Below, piece by piece: positions 16,265 through 26,139 of a stretch of DNA of 64,000 bases; position 1 is the first letter of the stretch; every line of letters starts with the position of its first letter. The notes beneath the pieces were generated by a model. The model did not search any database. It was given only the letters and a program-made list of their open reading frames with translations, and was not told where the DNA came from. Source of the DNA: an uncultured Pirellulaceae bacterium (lineage in GTDB: Bacteria > Planctomycetota > Planctomycetia > Pirellulales > Pirellulaceae); the NCBI GenBank assembly GCA_905480235.1, contig CAJQPP010000051.1, forward strand, positions 1 to 64,000, read 5' to 3'. Made by a program: the position numbers and the translations under genes.

Positions 16265-17886
16265 TGAGGCAGTCTCGCTTGACCGGTCTGAATGTCGACT
16301 GGAAATTGAGCTTTGTGACTGTTTAATTCCTTAATTAGGCGAGACTGCATCGTCACGAGTTGTGCAGGTAACGCGTCAGCTAAGTTCTGGGTTTCACTAA
16401 TATCCTTCTCCAGGTCGTAGAGTTCCCACTGTTGTGGATCGTAAAAATAAATGACTTTCCACTTACCATAACGCAGGGCACTGTGCGGCTGGTAACCCCT
16501 TCCCTGGGGCCCCCAAACATGCGGGTAATGGAACAGTAGGCTACGTTCGGCCGGCCGGTGATTGCCTGTTAAATGATCCGTGACGTCCTTGCCGTCAATT
16601 ACATTATCTATTGCATTTGCCATGTCAAAACCCGCCCACCGGCAAATCGTGGGGAAGATATCTTCCGAGATAAATAGCCTGTCGCTTGTGGAACCGCTGA
16701 CAATTGGAATGCGTTTTTGTAGGGGACTACCACGATCCGGGGTCGCCCAAGCCAAAATGGCTGGTACCCGCGTACCACCCTCGTAGGCAGAACCTTTGCC
16801 CTCCCTTAAAGGCCAGTTGTGTGTGTTTTGTCCGGTCCCTAGCGGCGTTGTATTTCTCCCATGCACCGATAGGCCCCCATTGTCCGAGGTAAATAGAATT
16901 AGAGTTTTGTCAGCGATATTGCGATCACGCACCTGAGCCATCAAATCGCCGAGCGCGGCATCGTAGCCCTCGACCATACTTGCATAACGGGCCTCCTCTT
17001 CCGGAATCACAATATCGGAATCGGAATATTTCTGGCCTTTGTAATGCTCAATAAATCGGGGATGCGCCTGGATGGGTGTGTGTACGGCATAGGGAGCCAT
17101 GTACAGAAAGAAAGGCTTTCCGGAATCGATAGCGATATCCAGAGCCGCGCTGACTTCTGCCGTCAACGCATCTGTCAGGTGCGTGTTGGTGCCGTAGTAT
17201 TTTTCGAGGCCCGGCACACCCCAGGGAATTTTTGGAGAACCATCGGCATGATTACCGTAATTCTCTTGCCCTTGGTAACTACCAGGCGCGCCCGCTGAGT
17301 GACCTGCAATATTAATATCAAATCCCAAATTTTCCGGATTGCTGCCGGCGGTTCCAACACCACCCCAGTGCGCCTTGCCACAATGTATCGTGTAGTAACC
17401 AACTTTTTTAAGCAATTGTGGCAGCGTCTGGTCTTCCGGTTGCAGGCCTTCTTTCCGCCAGTTCGTTGGTGCCGCGAGTGTTTTTGTTTTACCGGATTGG
17501 TCACGGTCGGGATAAAGGGTCCAGTTGGTGACGCCGTGCCGGGCGGGGTTCTGGCCCGTAAGAATCGAGGTGCGTGTCGGAGAACACACACAGTGCGCAT
17601 AAGCGTTGGTTAAGGTCACCCCGCGCCTTGCCAATTGTTCTAAATTAGGCGTGCGATAGTGTTTTTGAAAAGCTGTTGCTTTTCCAGAAAAAGCAACGCT
17701 GGTATCTTGCCAACCCAAATCATCGACCAAAAATACGATGATGTTGGGCTGTTCAACGAGTGGAATCTCAGCCCATACCGAAGGCTGAAAAATTAATCCT
17801 AGCATGACCAAAACGCTCAGCCGGATTAGGTCGAGTCGGCGAAGGCCTGTTTTGGAACCGTTATGCGGTGCCGATAAGGGGTTCAT
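16261..17886 (-). CDS. Secreted type I sulfatase
   Basis: The protein begins with a signal peptide (hydrophobic 21-37, likely cleavage after V-W-A at 39). It then shows the sulfatase signature: metal-binding V-D-D-L-G-W (54-59) and the formylglycine motif C-S-P-T-R at 101-105, followed by T-S-I-L-T-G. A later F-T-S-D-N-G-G segment supplies further metal ligands. Sulfatases of this kind hydrolyse sulfate esters on polysaccharides or other substrates and are numerous in marine planctomycetes; the substrate cannot be told. Cys101 must be converted by a formylglycine-generating enzyme not encoded here. The ATG at 17886 is preferred because longer in-frame starts (TTG at 18021, ATG at 17991) would put residues before the signal peptide. 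Confidence 0.9.
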   Translation of the reverse strand: MNPLSAPHNGSKTGLRRLDLIRLSVLVMLGLIFQPSVWAEIPLVEQPNIIVFLVDDLGWQDTSVAFSGKATAFQKHYRTPNLEQLARRGVTLTNAYAHCVCSPTRTSILTGQNPARHGVTNWTLYPDRDQSGKTKTLAAPTNWRKEGLQPEDQTLPQLLKKVGYYTIHCGKAHWGGVGTAGSNPENLGFDINIAGHSAGAPGSYQGQENYGNHADGSPKIPWGVPGLEKYYGTNTHLTDALTAEVSAALDIAIDSGKPFFLYMAPYAVHTPIQAHPRFIEHYKGQKYSDSDIVIPEEEARYASMVEGYDAALGDLMAQVRDRNIADKTLILFTSDNGGLSVHGRNTTPLGTGQNTHNWPLREGKGSAYEGGTRVPAILAWATPDRGSPLQKRIPIVSGSTSDRLFISEDIFPTICRWAGFDMANAIDNVIDGKDVTDHLTGNHRPAERSLLFHYPHVWGPQGRGYQPHSALRYGKWKVIYFYDPQQWELYDLEKDISETQNLADALPAQLVTMQSRLIKELNSHKAQFPVDIQTGQARLPQ

Positions 17887-18071
17887 GATGCAACAACGCG
17901 TCAGTTTCAGGAGGTAAGAAAACACTTGTTTTACGCCCGCGTGGCAGGGATACTGATTTGCAAGTTTAACGTAGATCGGAATGCAATTCATCAACGCCTT
18001 GACTGCGTGAATCTCCGCCAAGGGGTAAGTTCGCAGCGCAAGTGCATTTTACAAAAACCCATGGTTGATTG

Positions 18072-18842
18072 ATGACGGCCCTCAAAGGAATTCTATACCA
18101 ATCCGGCAATCTTGATTTTCCGCGTTCGGAAAATGAATGGGCCTTTGCCCGTATGCGCGGTTTACGAGAGGATCAGGCCAACCGTATCGTCATGCACCCG
18201 ACGATGGCACCGATTGAATTAAGCATCTCATCCGAACTCGATCCATCATCGGCACCTTGGTTGGAACCGGTGGCGGACATCTTGAACGCATGCAGCACGG
18301 TCAATTTACAACTGCGAGAATCCACGTTGCGACTTCGTAAAGCGATTTGCGAGATTGATAACAACCATCGGCTAGTCGTTTTAGTGAGCCAGGAAGCCGT
18401 AGATGAGTTCGCGAAACAATATTGGGGTCGGATTCGTTATTTTTACGCTCACCGATTCGACGGATTTCGTTTCAATATTGGCACACTAATTTCTAGTAAA
18501 CAGCAAGCAGTGACCAAAGGCGACGTGATCGAGATTCAGGCAAGGGTTGTTGCTGCCGAGGATTCCGCTATCCCTACTGTCACGTTCGATGCCACAGGTT
18601 CGACCGCGGACGTGGATCTCGTTGAGTGGAGAGGCGGTGTGAAGGAAGGCGCATCGGGGCGGTTTAAGCACGACAACCGCGATGTGCAGATTGCCATACC
18701 GCAAACACGACAACCCTTGATTTTCTTGCACGAAAAACGACCCGAATTTAAGTCGCATGCTTTTATGTTTAACGGTGAAAAATTTGACAAATGCCTGAAA
18801 AGGGCATTGAAGCTGGCACAACAGCGATCCGCCGAGGATTGA
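18072..18842 (+). CDS. Uncharacterised 256-residue protein
   Basis: I do not recognise a family. The protein has no signal peptide or membrane segment and appears soluble, mixed alpha/beta. Notable segments are W-A-F-A-R-M-R-G-L, the aromatic W-G-R-I-R-Y-F-Y-A-H-R-F-D-G-F-R-F (around 117-134), a central V-I-E-I-Q-A-R-V-V region and a basic C-terminal helix. There is no CxxC, P-loop or obvious active site. The start at 18072 lacks a good ribosome-binding site. It stands alone between the divergent sulfatase and the Spy-like gene. Confidence 0.65.
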   Translation: MTALKGILYQSGNLDFPRSENEWAFARMRGLREDQANRIVMHPTMAPIELSISSELDPSSAPWLEPVADILNACSTVNLQLRESTLRLRKAICEIDNNHRLVVLVSQEAVDEFAKQYWGRIRYFYAHRFDGFRFNIGTLISSKQQAVTKGDVIEIQARVVAAEDSAIPTVTFDATGSTADVDLVEWRGGVKEGASGRFKHDNRDVQIAIPQTRQPLIFLHEKRPEFKSHAFMFNGEKFDKCLKRALKLAQQRSAED

Positions 18843-18891
18843 ATCCAATTTTTGTTTAATCCTCAGTCGTTGGGAACGCACCCTTGCTCGA

Positions 18892-18911
18892 AACCGAAAC
18901 CGTTTTCGGTT
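18892..18911 (+). other. Perfect 8-bp stem-loop between two genes
   Basis: AACCGAAA pairs with TTTCGGTT around a four-base loop. It lies 50 bases after the uncharacterised gene and about 70 bases before the Spy-like gene. There is no T-run, so it may be a weak terminator or an operator-like palindrome. Confidence 0.35.
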
Positions 18912-18979
18912 AATCTGTTGATCAATTAATTAACGCCTCGCAAACACCGATTCATCGGTAAATTTTCCGGAGATCAGAA

Positions 18980-19678
18980 ATGAAACGTATTTTTATTGTT
19001 TTCGCCGCAATCGCACTTTTGGCAATGGGCTCCTCTCAATTGATGGCCCAAGGTGGCGGCTTCATGCGAATGATGGGTGGTGGAAACCAACTCGATTCAA
19101 CCCTTTTAGTGATGGAAGAGGTTCAAGATGAATTGAAACTCTCGGATGACCAAAAAGAGGAAATCGGCGAGCAGGCGCAGCAGATCATGGACGACATGAG
19201 ATCTGAAATGCGCGACACATTCATGGGCGGCGGTGGTAGTCGCGAGGAAATGATGGAGAGCATTCAGGAAATGATGGAAGAGTTCCGTGAAGAGGAAAAA
19301 GAAGTCGTTGCATTACTGAATGATGACCAGCGAGCCCGACTAGCTCAACTCAGGTATCAACGCATGGGGAATGCGATGTATCAGGATGAGAAAGTCCAAA
19401 AGGAACTCGGCATTACGAAAGATCAAAAAGAAGCCATCGCAGACGCTTTTGAAACCAATCAAGAAGAAATGCAGGAAGCGATGGCTGACGCTCGCGAGGC
19501 ACGTGACTTTGGTGCGATGCAGAGCGCTATGGCAGACGGTCAAAAAGAGTTGGCTAAATCGCTGGACGAGATTCTGAAAAAAGATCAAAAGAAGGAAGTC
19601 GCAAAAATGAAGGGTGAAGAATTTAAATTCCCGGAACCACAGCGTCGTGGCGGACGTGGTGGACGAAGCGATTTCTAA
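18980..19678 (+). CDS. Spy/CpxP-like secreted helical protein
   Basis: The 232-residue protein has a signal peptide (hydrophobic 4-20, cleavage after L-M-A). A Gly/Met-rich stretch and long charged helices follow. Three LTxxQ-like motifs are visible: L-K-L-S-D-D-Q-K-E-E-I (about 52), L-L-N-D-D-Q-R-A-R-L (about 112) and L-G-I-T-K-D-Q-K-E-A-I (about 143), typical of Spy/CpxP and related periplasmic metal-sensing or chaperone proteins. The C-terminus is Arg/Gly-rich. Its role is probably periplasmic, binding unfolded proteins or metals. A CGGAG site precedes the ATG. Confidence 0.75.
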   Translation: MKRIFIVFAAIALLAMGSSQLMAQGGGFMRMMGGGNQLDSTLLVMEEVQDELKLSDDQKEEIGEQAQQIMDDMRSEMRDTFMGGGGSREEMMESIQEMMEEFREEEKEVVALLNDDQRARLAQLRYQRMGNAMYQDEKVQKELGITKDQKEAIADAFETNQEEMQEAMADAREARDFGAMQSAMADGQKELAKSLDEILKKDQKKEVAKMKGEEFKFPEPQRRGGRGGRSDF

Positions 19679-19759
19679 GAGTGGTCGATATTGTTTTTAG
19701 TTGGATGCCGAGCTTGCGGTTTGCAAGTTCGGTTTTTTCATTCAAGCCGGAGTAAGGTG

Positions 19760-20941
19760 ATGATGAAGACGGGCTTCGTACTTTTGATGATTGTTTTCTT
19801 GTTGAGCGGGACGAGTGCGAACACTCTAGCCCAAGACTCGACATCATCAGGCCCCTGGTGGTCGCCACCCATCGAAAACCGGTTGACCGAGGCCGGCGAA
19901 AATCAACAGGAACTGAGACAAGCGCTCAAAGAAGTAAAATACGAGCATCGCCGAGCGTTGGAGTTTCTGATAGAGCACATGCCGACCGCGGACCTGAAGT
20001 CACTTTCGGCGGATTACCTCCTCGAGAATATAGAATTGGCCTATCAAGGCATCAACGAAGTGCCGTGGGGAAAGCAAATCCCCGAACATATTTTCTTCAA
20101 CGACATCCTGCCCTACGCGAATGTCGACGAGACACGAGAGCCATGGCGTCGGCAGATGATGCAACTCTGCTTGCCGCTGGTCAAGGACTGTAAAACACCG
20201 GGGGAAGCCGCTCAAAAATTGAATCGAGAATTGTTTCCGTTGGTCAACGTGAAATATTCCACCTCCCGAAAAAAGGCCAACCAAAGTCCCTCCGAGAGCA
20301 TGCAGCAAAACGTGGCTTCCTGCACGGGTCTGTCCATTATTCTGACCGATGCCTGCCGCAGTGTGGGGGTTCCTTCCCGACTGGCAGGAACGCCCAGTTG
20401 GACCAATAAACGTGGCAATCATACCTGGGTAGAAGTCTGGGATAACGGCTGGCAATTTACCGGCGCCGCGGAGCCGTCAAGTCAAGGGCTCAATCATGGA
20501 TGGTTCCAAAACGATGCTGCCATGGCTGATGACACCCAGCCGATGAATCGAATCTACGCCGTCAGTTTTGCCAAAACGGGAATTTACTTTCCCATGGTTT
20601 GGTCGCGAAATAAACAAAGCGTAAGTGGCGTGAACGTAACCTCTCGATACACGACCCAACCCCGTAATTGGGATGCCAGTAAAACCCGGGTTTTGATTTC
20701 GCTTAACTCCAAAACGGGCGAACGTCTTGCCAGAGACATCTCTCTCAAGGGCCCCCTGGGGGCAGAACTTTCAGGACAGACGCGTGGTGAGTCAGCGGAT
20801 ATGAATGATATTTTGATGTTCGAGTTGCCACGCAACCAGAATTGGCAAGTAACGTGGGAAGCAGCCGGTCAGACCTTCACCAAAAAATTTGAGACTGGCG
20901 ATACCGAGCAAACGTGGTGGAAGCTGGTATCCGCAGATTAA
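19760..20941 (+). CDS. Secreted transglutaminase-fold protein
   Basis: A signal peptide (about 4-20, cleavage after T-L-A) leads to a region with V-A-S-C-T-G-L-S-I-I-L-T-D-A-C-R-S-V-G-V-P-S-R-L and G-N-H-T-W-V-E-V-W, the Cys and His blocks of transglutaminase-like (papain-fold) domains. The downstream W-Q-F-T-G-A-A-E could hold the third residue where Asp is usual. The C-terminal part (about 270-390) looks like a beta-sandwich with a carboxypeptidase-regulatory-like character. Such proteins may be peptidases or cross-linking enzymes. The ATG at 19760 was chosen for the signal peptide and TAAGGTG upstream. The gene overlaps the convergent kinase gene by 4 bases. Confidence 0.75.
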   Translation: MMKTGFVLLMIVFLLSGTSANTLAQDSTSSGPWWSPPIENRLTEAGENQQELRQALKEVKYEHRRALEFLIEHMPTADLKSLSADYLLENIELAYQGINEVPWGKQIPEHIFFNDILPYANVDETREPWRRQMMQLCLPLVKDCKTPGEAAQKLNRELFPLVNVKYSTSRKKANQSPSESMQQNVASCTGLSIILTDACRSVGVPSRLAGTPSWTNKRGNHTWVEVWDNGWQFTGAAEPSSQGLNHGWFQNDAAMADDTQPMNRIYAVSFAKTGIYFPMVWSRNKQSVSGVNVTSRYTTQPRNWDASKTRVLISLNSKTGERLARDISLKGPLGAELSGQTRGESADMNDILMFELPRNQNWQVTWEAAGQTFTKKFETGDTEQTWWKLVSAD

Positions 20942-23900
20942 TTGACCGTCGTTAGGTTGGACCATTCGACGTCTGTTCGACAGTGCAACCGCTCAACCAA
21001 CTCAGCACAATCGGGCTGTAAGTTCAGTAAAGACATTGCCACATTCTCGGAAGGCATGCGGTCCATCTCGACGCAGATGGAAAAATCGCCACAAGTGGAT
21101 GGTATCACGGTGGCGCTGAAACTCATGTTCTCTTCGATGTAGCTGGTGAGCGTGGCAATCGGAGCTCCGCTGGGTACTGCGATAAGCAACCGTGCGGTGC
21201 CACCGCAATTATATAATAAGGGTTTCGCCGGGCTCACTAATTCCTGAATGGAGGCCGCCAACACCTGTGGTGGTAAACCGGAGTCGATAATTAATGAGTC
21301 GAGACGCAGGTTCCGAAGATCCGTGCTGATCATCATTTGCGCTTCATGCTTGACCCTTTTCGGCAGCATTCGCATACGATTGCCACCTTCGTCCACGATG
21401 GCTCGCAAGCCACCCCGAGGCTGCAAGATTTTGTTTTCCAGCTGCGTTGCCAGTTCTTCCACGCGTGCCAGGGCTCGGTCAGTCGCATGACTCTGCAAAA
21501 GTTGATAAAGGGAAGAGGGCTCGGCCGTTGCAGTGACCGGGCGGTCCTTCGTTGTTGTGGAATTTTTCGAGCGACTCCAAAGCATGTCAATACTCGTGCG
21601 GTATTCGTCGACACGATCTAACCCATTCTGAAGCTCATAGCGCACCAAGCGGACCAGTTTTCGTTTGTAGGCTTCGATCACATGCCGCATGCGATCGGTT
21701 ACCATTTCGGTGACGCTGGAAACGGTCGCCTCTTCTGGAAGTAAGGGACAGTCTTTTTCATTCAACATGTCCGTTAATCGTTGCTCTGCGCCTTCATAAT
21801 CAAGCCAATGTTTTTCACGTTGGTATTCGAGATCGACCTCGATTTTTTCCAAGCGATTCAACAGCGAGCGGAGCACAGACCGAGCACCGCTAATGCGGAA
21901 ATCGGGATGGTCGATCAATTGCATCACGACTTCGGTAATTTCCAGCCGCGTTTGTCGAGCGAGTTCGGGTATTTTGGGTTCCAGAAACTGACACAGGTTC
22001 GGGTTTAGCGAGTGGTCATCCGGGTTTTCCGATTTTCGATCGGGTGCGGGTTCCCCCACGGACTCATCGAGAATCTTGTTGGTATATGCAAGCTGACTAA
22101 ATTGACCGGCAGGCCGTTCTTGCAGGCCGCTGATTACTTTTTGCAGAAGTAGGTTCTCCGGCTGATCCCCAAGGCACTCCTGAGCGAACCCAATAATAGC
22201 TCGCTCTAACGGCTCGAGGCTGAGAACCGAGGCTTCGATTATTGAGTTAGCCATGGTCTCCGCAGCACTGCTGCGACTGGCAAACGAGTCTTCCTCCAAC
22301 CAGAGAGTTAGTAATTCGTCGACCATTCGTTCGGACGATTGTTCGGATAGATCGTCGAGTCCTTGGCAAATGGAACTGATACCCATTGTCTTGAGCATGC
22401 CGGCTTCGAATTCCTCGGTATTTCGACAGACATCAAAAAAGGCACGGCATCTCGTGGCGGTACCCTGATAGAGGTATTCGGCCATACCGTCCACGCCACG
22501 CTCAAATTCCTCGCTGCTGATATCGTCACCAAGATGGACCAAATAGGTACCGTCAAAGACGGGGGTCTCGTCATCGAACGCAGGGATATCGCAGGGTGCA
22601 TTGCCCGGGTAACCATTTAAATTGAAATGGTACAGCTCATTCAAGAACGAGACGCTATTGGCAATGGACAGACGGTGGTCACCGACATAGCGGGACGTGC
22701 TGTGTGCAAAGAGCCCAAACAGATGATCACTGGAAAACCCTTGTTCTGTCATACAGACGCGAGTCGTGAAAGCCAGATCCAAAAACATCCCGCTGCCCAG
22801 ACCACCGGCTACCGAGCCCACAAAAATAACCTGAGGTGGTAGATCCGAGGGCAGTAACTGCGTCGTTTCCGCCGTGACCGCCAAATTTTCTGGCAAGGCC
22901 GCCTTGGCCAGCTCATCTGAGATTTTGCGGTAAATTCGCTCGTGATGGAAATTGAACGCTAATCGCCCAAGCGGCCGCAGCGATCCGGTTAATTGGTTCT
23001 TGGGAATGTTGTACAACCAGCGTCTGCCGATCCAGGATAGGTCGAGGTTGGCATCCTTGCGGTACTCGTCCGATGAGCGCAATGGAATATCCATCGTCTC
23101 GTAATTCTGTAGCGAGGTGTATTCATCTCCCATCGTAGATTCGTAGAGCGTTCGGCGATCCGCATCGAGACACAAAAGTCGTATGGCGGGTACCTCATCA
23201 GGTGAGCCCAGCCGCCCACTGATTTTTTTTCGATAGCTACAAAGAATTTGGGCTCCGGTTTTGCCGACGCCGATGACGAGCGTGGGTCGGACTTGGGCCC
23301 GAGATTCGTCCAGCTGCAGCGGCTTCTGTTTGGTCACGACGGACTCATACTGCCGCTCAGGCTGAATGGCTTGCACGTCAAAGTTGGCTTGCGTCGTATG
23401 ACGCGTATCGATCATGTCCAGCGCGACTGGCTTGGAATCCGACTTGCGGCGCACCCGATTTTTGCGCTTGCAAAGTTCTTCCACGAAGGCTCGACAATCG
23501 GGAAAGCGTTTCTCCGGTTGCTTCGCAAGCGCACGGGAAACAATCAATTGATCAGTCCTCGGCAGCATGCCCAGATCGGGCGGACTGTGCAGGTGTTGGT
23601 TAGCTAACTGAGCTGCCGTGTTACCTGAAAATGGTCGTTGGCCTGTTAGCATTTCTTGGAAAACGATGGCCAAACTGTATTGGTCACTCTTCAGGCCAGG
23701 GCGACCATCGAACAACTCAGGTGCTGCATAGGCCGGAGTTAGACCCTCCATCAAGGATTGATTAACCGCCTGAAGATCTTTGACCATGCCAAAATCCGCT
23801 ACTTTGGCGTGCCCACTAACCAGTAAAATATTCTCTGGTTTGATGTCCAAGTGAGCCAACGAAAAAGACTCAGCAATATAATCGAGCGCGTCTGCCGATT

Positions 23901-24270
23901 CCTTCATGTATTGCAAAAGCTCACCGCGTTCGATCCCAACCGTGCCATGCTCCACGCACAGATTGAACCGGTTTTTCAAACACATCTCGGCCAATTCGGT
24001 GATCACCACCATACGACCTTCGAGGATTTCGATGCGCTCTAGAGAGAGCAGGAAGGGATGTCGGATGTGCTTGATCCGATCCAACGCCTTGAGTTCGCGT
24101 TGAGCCCGGTTTTCATCCAAAAACCCAAAAATGAACTTAATTGCTTTGAGCATGCCGCCGGGCGCTTCGGCGGACCAGACTTCGCCATAGCCACCGACGC
24201 CAATCCGTTCTCGGAGTTGGTATCCGGCGACGGTTTGATTGGGTTTTAGGTTGGGTTGGACGTCTGACAT
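20938..24270 (-). CDS. Ser/Thr protein kinase fused to a tubulin-like GTPase domain
   Basis: The 1110-residue protein starts with a kinase domain (about 17-280): glycine loop G-V-G-G-Y-G-E-V (24-31), Lys45, catalytic loop H-L-D-I-K-P-E-N (140-147) and D-F-G (159-161). The loop is HLD rather than HRD, so it may not need activation-loop phosphorylation. After a linker, a Tubulin_2-type domain begins near 328 (V-I-G-V-G-K-T-G-A-Q-I-L) and has the tubulin signature G-G-L-G-S-G-M near 488-494. A long helical C-terminal region follows. There is no membrane segment. The ATG at 24270 was preferred over an upstream TTG. The AAA+ ATPase gene lies upstream on the same strand and an FHA-EAL gene is divergent, suggesting a joint phospho-signalling role (inference). 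Confidence 0.85.
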   Translation of the reverse strand: MSDVQPNLKPNQTVAGYQLRERIGVGGYGEVWSAEAPGGMLKAIKFIFGFLDENRAQRELKALDRIKHIRHPFLLSLERIEILEGRMVVITELAEMCLKNRFNLCVEHGTVGIERGELLQYMKESADALDYIAESFSLAHLDIKPENILLVSGHAKVADFGMVKDLQAVNQSLMEGLTPAYAAPELFDGRPGLKSDQYSLAIVFQEMLTGQRPFSGNTAAQLANQHLHSPPDLGMLPRTDQLIVSRALAKQPEKRFPDCRAFVEELCKRKNRVRRKSDSKPVALDMIDTRHTTQANFDVQAIQPERQYESVVTKQKPLQLDESRAQVRPTLVIGVGKTGAQILCSYRKKISGRLGSPDEVPAIRLLCLDADRRTLYESTMGDEYTSLQNYETMDIPLRSSDEYRKDANLDLSWIGRRWLYNIPKNQLTGSLRPLGRLAFNFHHERIYRKISDELAKAALPENLAVTAETTQLLPSDLPPQVIFVGSVAGGLGSGMFLDLAFTTRVCMTEQGFSSDHLFGLFAHSTSRYVGDHRLSIANSVSFLNELYHFNLNGYPGNAPCDIPAFDDETPVFDGTYLVHLGDDISSEEFERGVDGMAEYLYQGTATRCRAFFDVCRNTEEFEAGMLKTMGISSICQGLDDLSEQSSERMVDELLTLWLEEDSFASRSSAAETMANSIIEASVLSLEPLERAIIGFAQECLGDQPENLLLQKVISGLQERPAGQFSQLAYTNKILDESVGEPAPDRKSENPDDHSLNPNLCQFLEPKIPELARQTRLEITEVVMQLIDHPDFRISGARSVLRSLLNRLEKIEVDLEYQREKHWLDYEGAEQRLTDMLNEKDCPLLPEEATVSSVTEMVTDRMRHVIEAYKRKLVRLVRYELQNGLDRVDEYRTSIDMLWSRSKNSTTTKDRPVTATAEPSSLYQLLQSHATDRALARVEELATQLENKILQPRGGLRAIVDEGGNRMRMLPKRVKHEAQMMISTDLRNLRLDSLIIDSGLPPQVLAASIQELVSPAKPLLYNCGGTARLLIAVPSGAPIATLTSYIEENMSFSATVIPSTCGDFSICVEMDRMPSENVAMSLLNLQPDCAELVERLHCRTDVEWSNLTTVN

Positions 24271-24517
24271 AGGCGCTTGTGGGGCGTTTGTTTTCAGCAA
24301 CAAGGACGGCCACTGCGGCCGGGATATCAAATCCCAGTGGAACGTGCCTTATCTTGTGTAACGACAAATAAACGCTTGATGATTAGCTTTCTGTGTCGCG
24401 CCATCTGCAGCGAACCAATTTTATTGGCACGCGATCGCATCATTCCTTAAAACCGCGATAATCGTTAGCGTTGCGGAGAGAGATCCTCAGCCAGCGAAAG
24501 AGAAATTTGCGGGGCTG
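24271..24517. other. Spacer between AAA+ ATPase and kinase genes
   Basis: About 250 bases have no gene. The length permits a separate promoter for the kinase-tubulin gene. No terminator with a T-run was seen. Confidence 0.35.
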
Positions 24518-25864
24518 TTAAACGGTTGCAGAACCGTTTTCGTTACCCAGCACGACGGTAAAATAGCTGCAGACGACTCGGTCAAAATACTCGGGTAAAA
24601 GCTGCATGGGCAGACCGTTATACGCACAAAAGTTGCGTATCTGACCCAGCAAATCGCGCGGATGACAACGCCGCATCGCGCGTCCGGTCGCCGTGTAATG
24701 AGTGCGGATCAGGTAGTCGATGATTTTCGGCTCGTACTCGCACTTAAAGAGCGGGCAATAGATTTTGAACAGCTGGTGAAATTCCGCGATGTCCGGATCG
24801 CGGATTTCGATCTTGTAAGGAATGCGTCTTAGGAACGCTTCGTCAACGAGATCAGCTGGTTCGAGATTGGTAGAGAAGATAATTAATTGTTCAAACGGAA
24901 CCTGAATTTTTTTTCCGGAAGCCAATGTCAGAAAATCGACTCGACTCTCTAAAGGGATAATCCAGCGGTTGAGCAATTCGGTCGGCTCGATCTGTTGCCG
25001 TCCAAAGTCATCGATCAAGAGGCACCCGCAGTTGCTTTTCATTTGCAAAGGAGCTTCGCTAACGTTGACGCGATCGTCATGGCGAATTTCCAACGAATCG
25101 AGGGTCAATTCACCGCCCACAACCACGGTAGGACGCTTGATTTTCACCCACCGTTGGTCGAATGCAGCATCCTTGAGAATGCCACGATTTTCTTCTAAAG
25201 AAGTTTCGTGAAATGCGGCGTCGTAAACCTTAATGACCTGGCCATCTTCAAAAATGGCATGGGGAATCCAAATCTGTTGCCCGAAACATTGAGTTATTTT
25301 CCGCGCTAACGTCGATTTCCCGTTACCGGGTTGTCCGTAAAGAAACAGCCCAGCGCCGGAGTTGATCGCGGGACCCAGGCTATCGAATAATTCGGTATCG
25401 ATGGTGATGTCCTTAAACGCATCGATGAGCTGACTTTCTTTGGGGCTCTCTACCCGAATGGTCTGAGCTTCGGCGGAAAGAACATAGTCTAAAAGCGGCA
25501 CGGGAGCGGGTCCAACGTATGCGCAGGTCGACATTTCCCGGCGGGCACGCTCGCGACCATTTTCGGTCAGCGTGTAGACATAATCGTTAAGCGGTGCCGA
25601 ACCGTGATGGACCAATATCTGGCGACCACGAAGATTTTGATAGAGCGTTTCGATCAGTTGAAAAGGCAGGCAGATTTCTTCTGCTAATTGCCGTCCGCTG
25701 CGATGGCCGGCAAGCAGCAAACGTTTGCATATCAAGGCCTCGATCAAGGAAACGGGCAAACCGGTTTCTGCCAGCGTAGCAGGCTCGCTCGGGCGAAACG
25801 CTTCGTCTGACAAGATTGTCGCGAGGATATCCAAGGAGGCTGAGCCGATATCGGTAATGCTCAT
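24518..25864 (-). CDS. AAA+ ATPase with N-terminal winged-helix-like region
   Basis: The 448-residue protein has an N-terminal region (about 30-130) that reads as a winged helix, with helices around S-L-I-E-A-L-I-C-K-R-L-L-L and a wing-like Y-V-Y-T-L-T-E-N-G-R-E-R-A. An AAA+ core follows, with Walker A G-Q-P-G-N-G-K-S-T (about 177-185), Walker B C-L-L-I-D-D-F-G (about 280-287), a sensor-1-like I-I-F-S-T-N-L-E-P and a possible Arg finger in F-L-R-R-I-P. The C-terminal part suggests a lid domain. It is likely a cytoplasmic ATPase acting on DNA, RNA or protein. It sits directly upstream of the kinase-tubulin gene and back to back with the FHA-EAL gene. Confidence 0.8.
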   Translation of the reverse strand: MSITDIGSASLDILATILSDEAFRPSEPATLAETGLPVSLIEALICKRLLLAGHRSGRQLAEEICLPFQLIETLYQNLRGRQILVHHGSAPLNDYVYTLTENGRERARREMSTCAYVGPAPVPLLDYVLSAEAQTIRVESPKESQLIDAFKDITIDTELFDSLGPAINSGAGLFLYGQPGNGKSTLARKITQCFGQQIWIPHAIFEDGQVIKVYDAAFHETSLEENRGILKDAAFDQRWVKIKRPTVVVGGELTLDSLEIRHDDRVNVSEAPLQMKSNCGCLLIDDFGRQQIEPTELLNRWIIPLESRVDFLTLASGKKIQVPFEQLIIFSTNLEPADLVDEAFLRRIPYKIEIRDPDIAEFHQLFKIYCPLFKCEYEPKIIDYLIRTHYTATGRAMRRCHPRDLLGQIRNFCAYNGLPMQLLPEYFDRVVCSYFTVVLGNENGSATV

Positions 25865-26139
25865 TATTGGATTCTCCGTTAAGACCGTTCGCTGATTTGA
25901 TTTGCTGGGCCGATATTCGACCGATGTTTCCCGCCTAGACTCTTATAGCTCACGCTAAGCCAGACGTTGCGAAATCTTGCGGGTTTAGACTTGTTGACAA
26001 GAAAAGCCGGATTTACCCGATTTTCCCGGCAAATAGGCGTTAAGAATGCTAGAGATTAAAGAGGGAACTGTTTTTAGTCTCGGTCGGCACAGGGAGAGGT
26101 TCCTTTGCATGAGCCGAGAAAGCTGCACTGTTTGGAAAC
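25865..26139. other. Divergent intergenic region, ATPase / FHA-EAL
   Basis: About 275 bases separate two divergent genes. A TTGACA hexamer inside a short palindrome (CTTGTTGACAAG, near 25989-26000) could be a -35 element, but no good -10 follows at the right spacing. No gene or repeat is seen. Confidence 0.3.
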
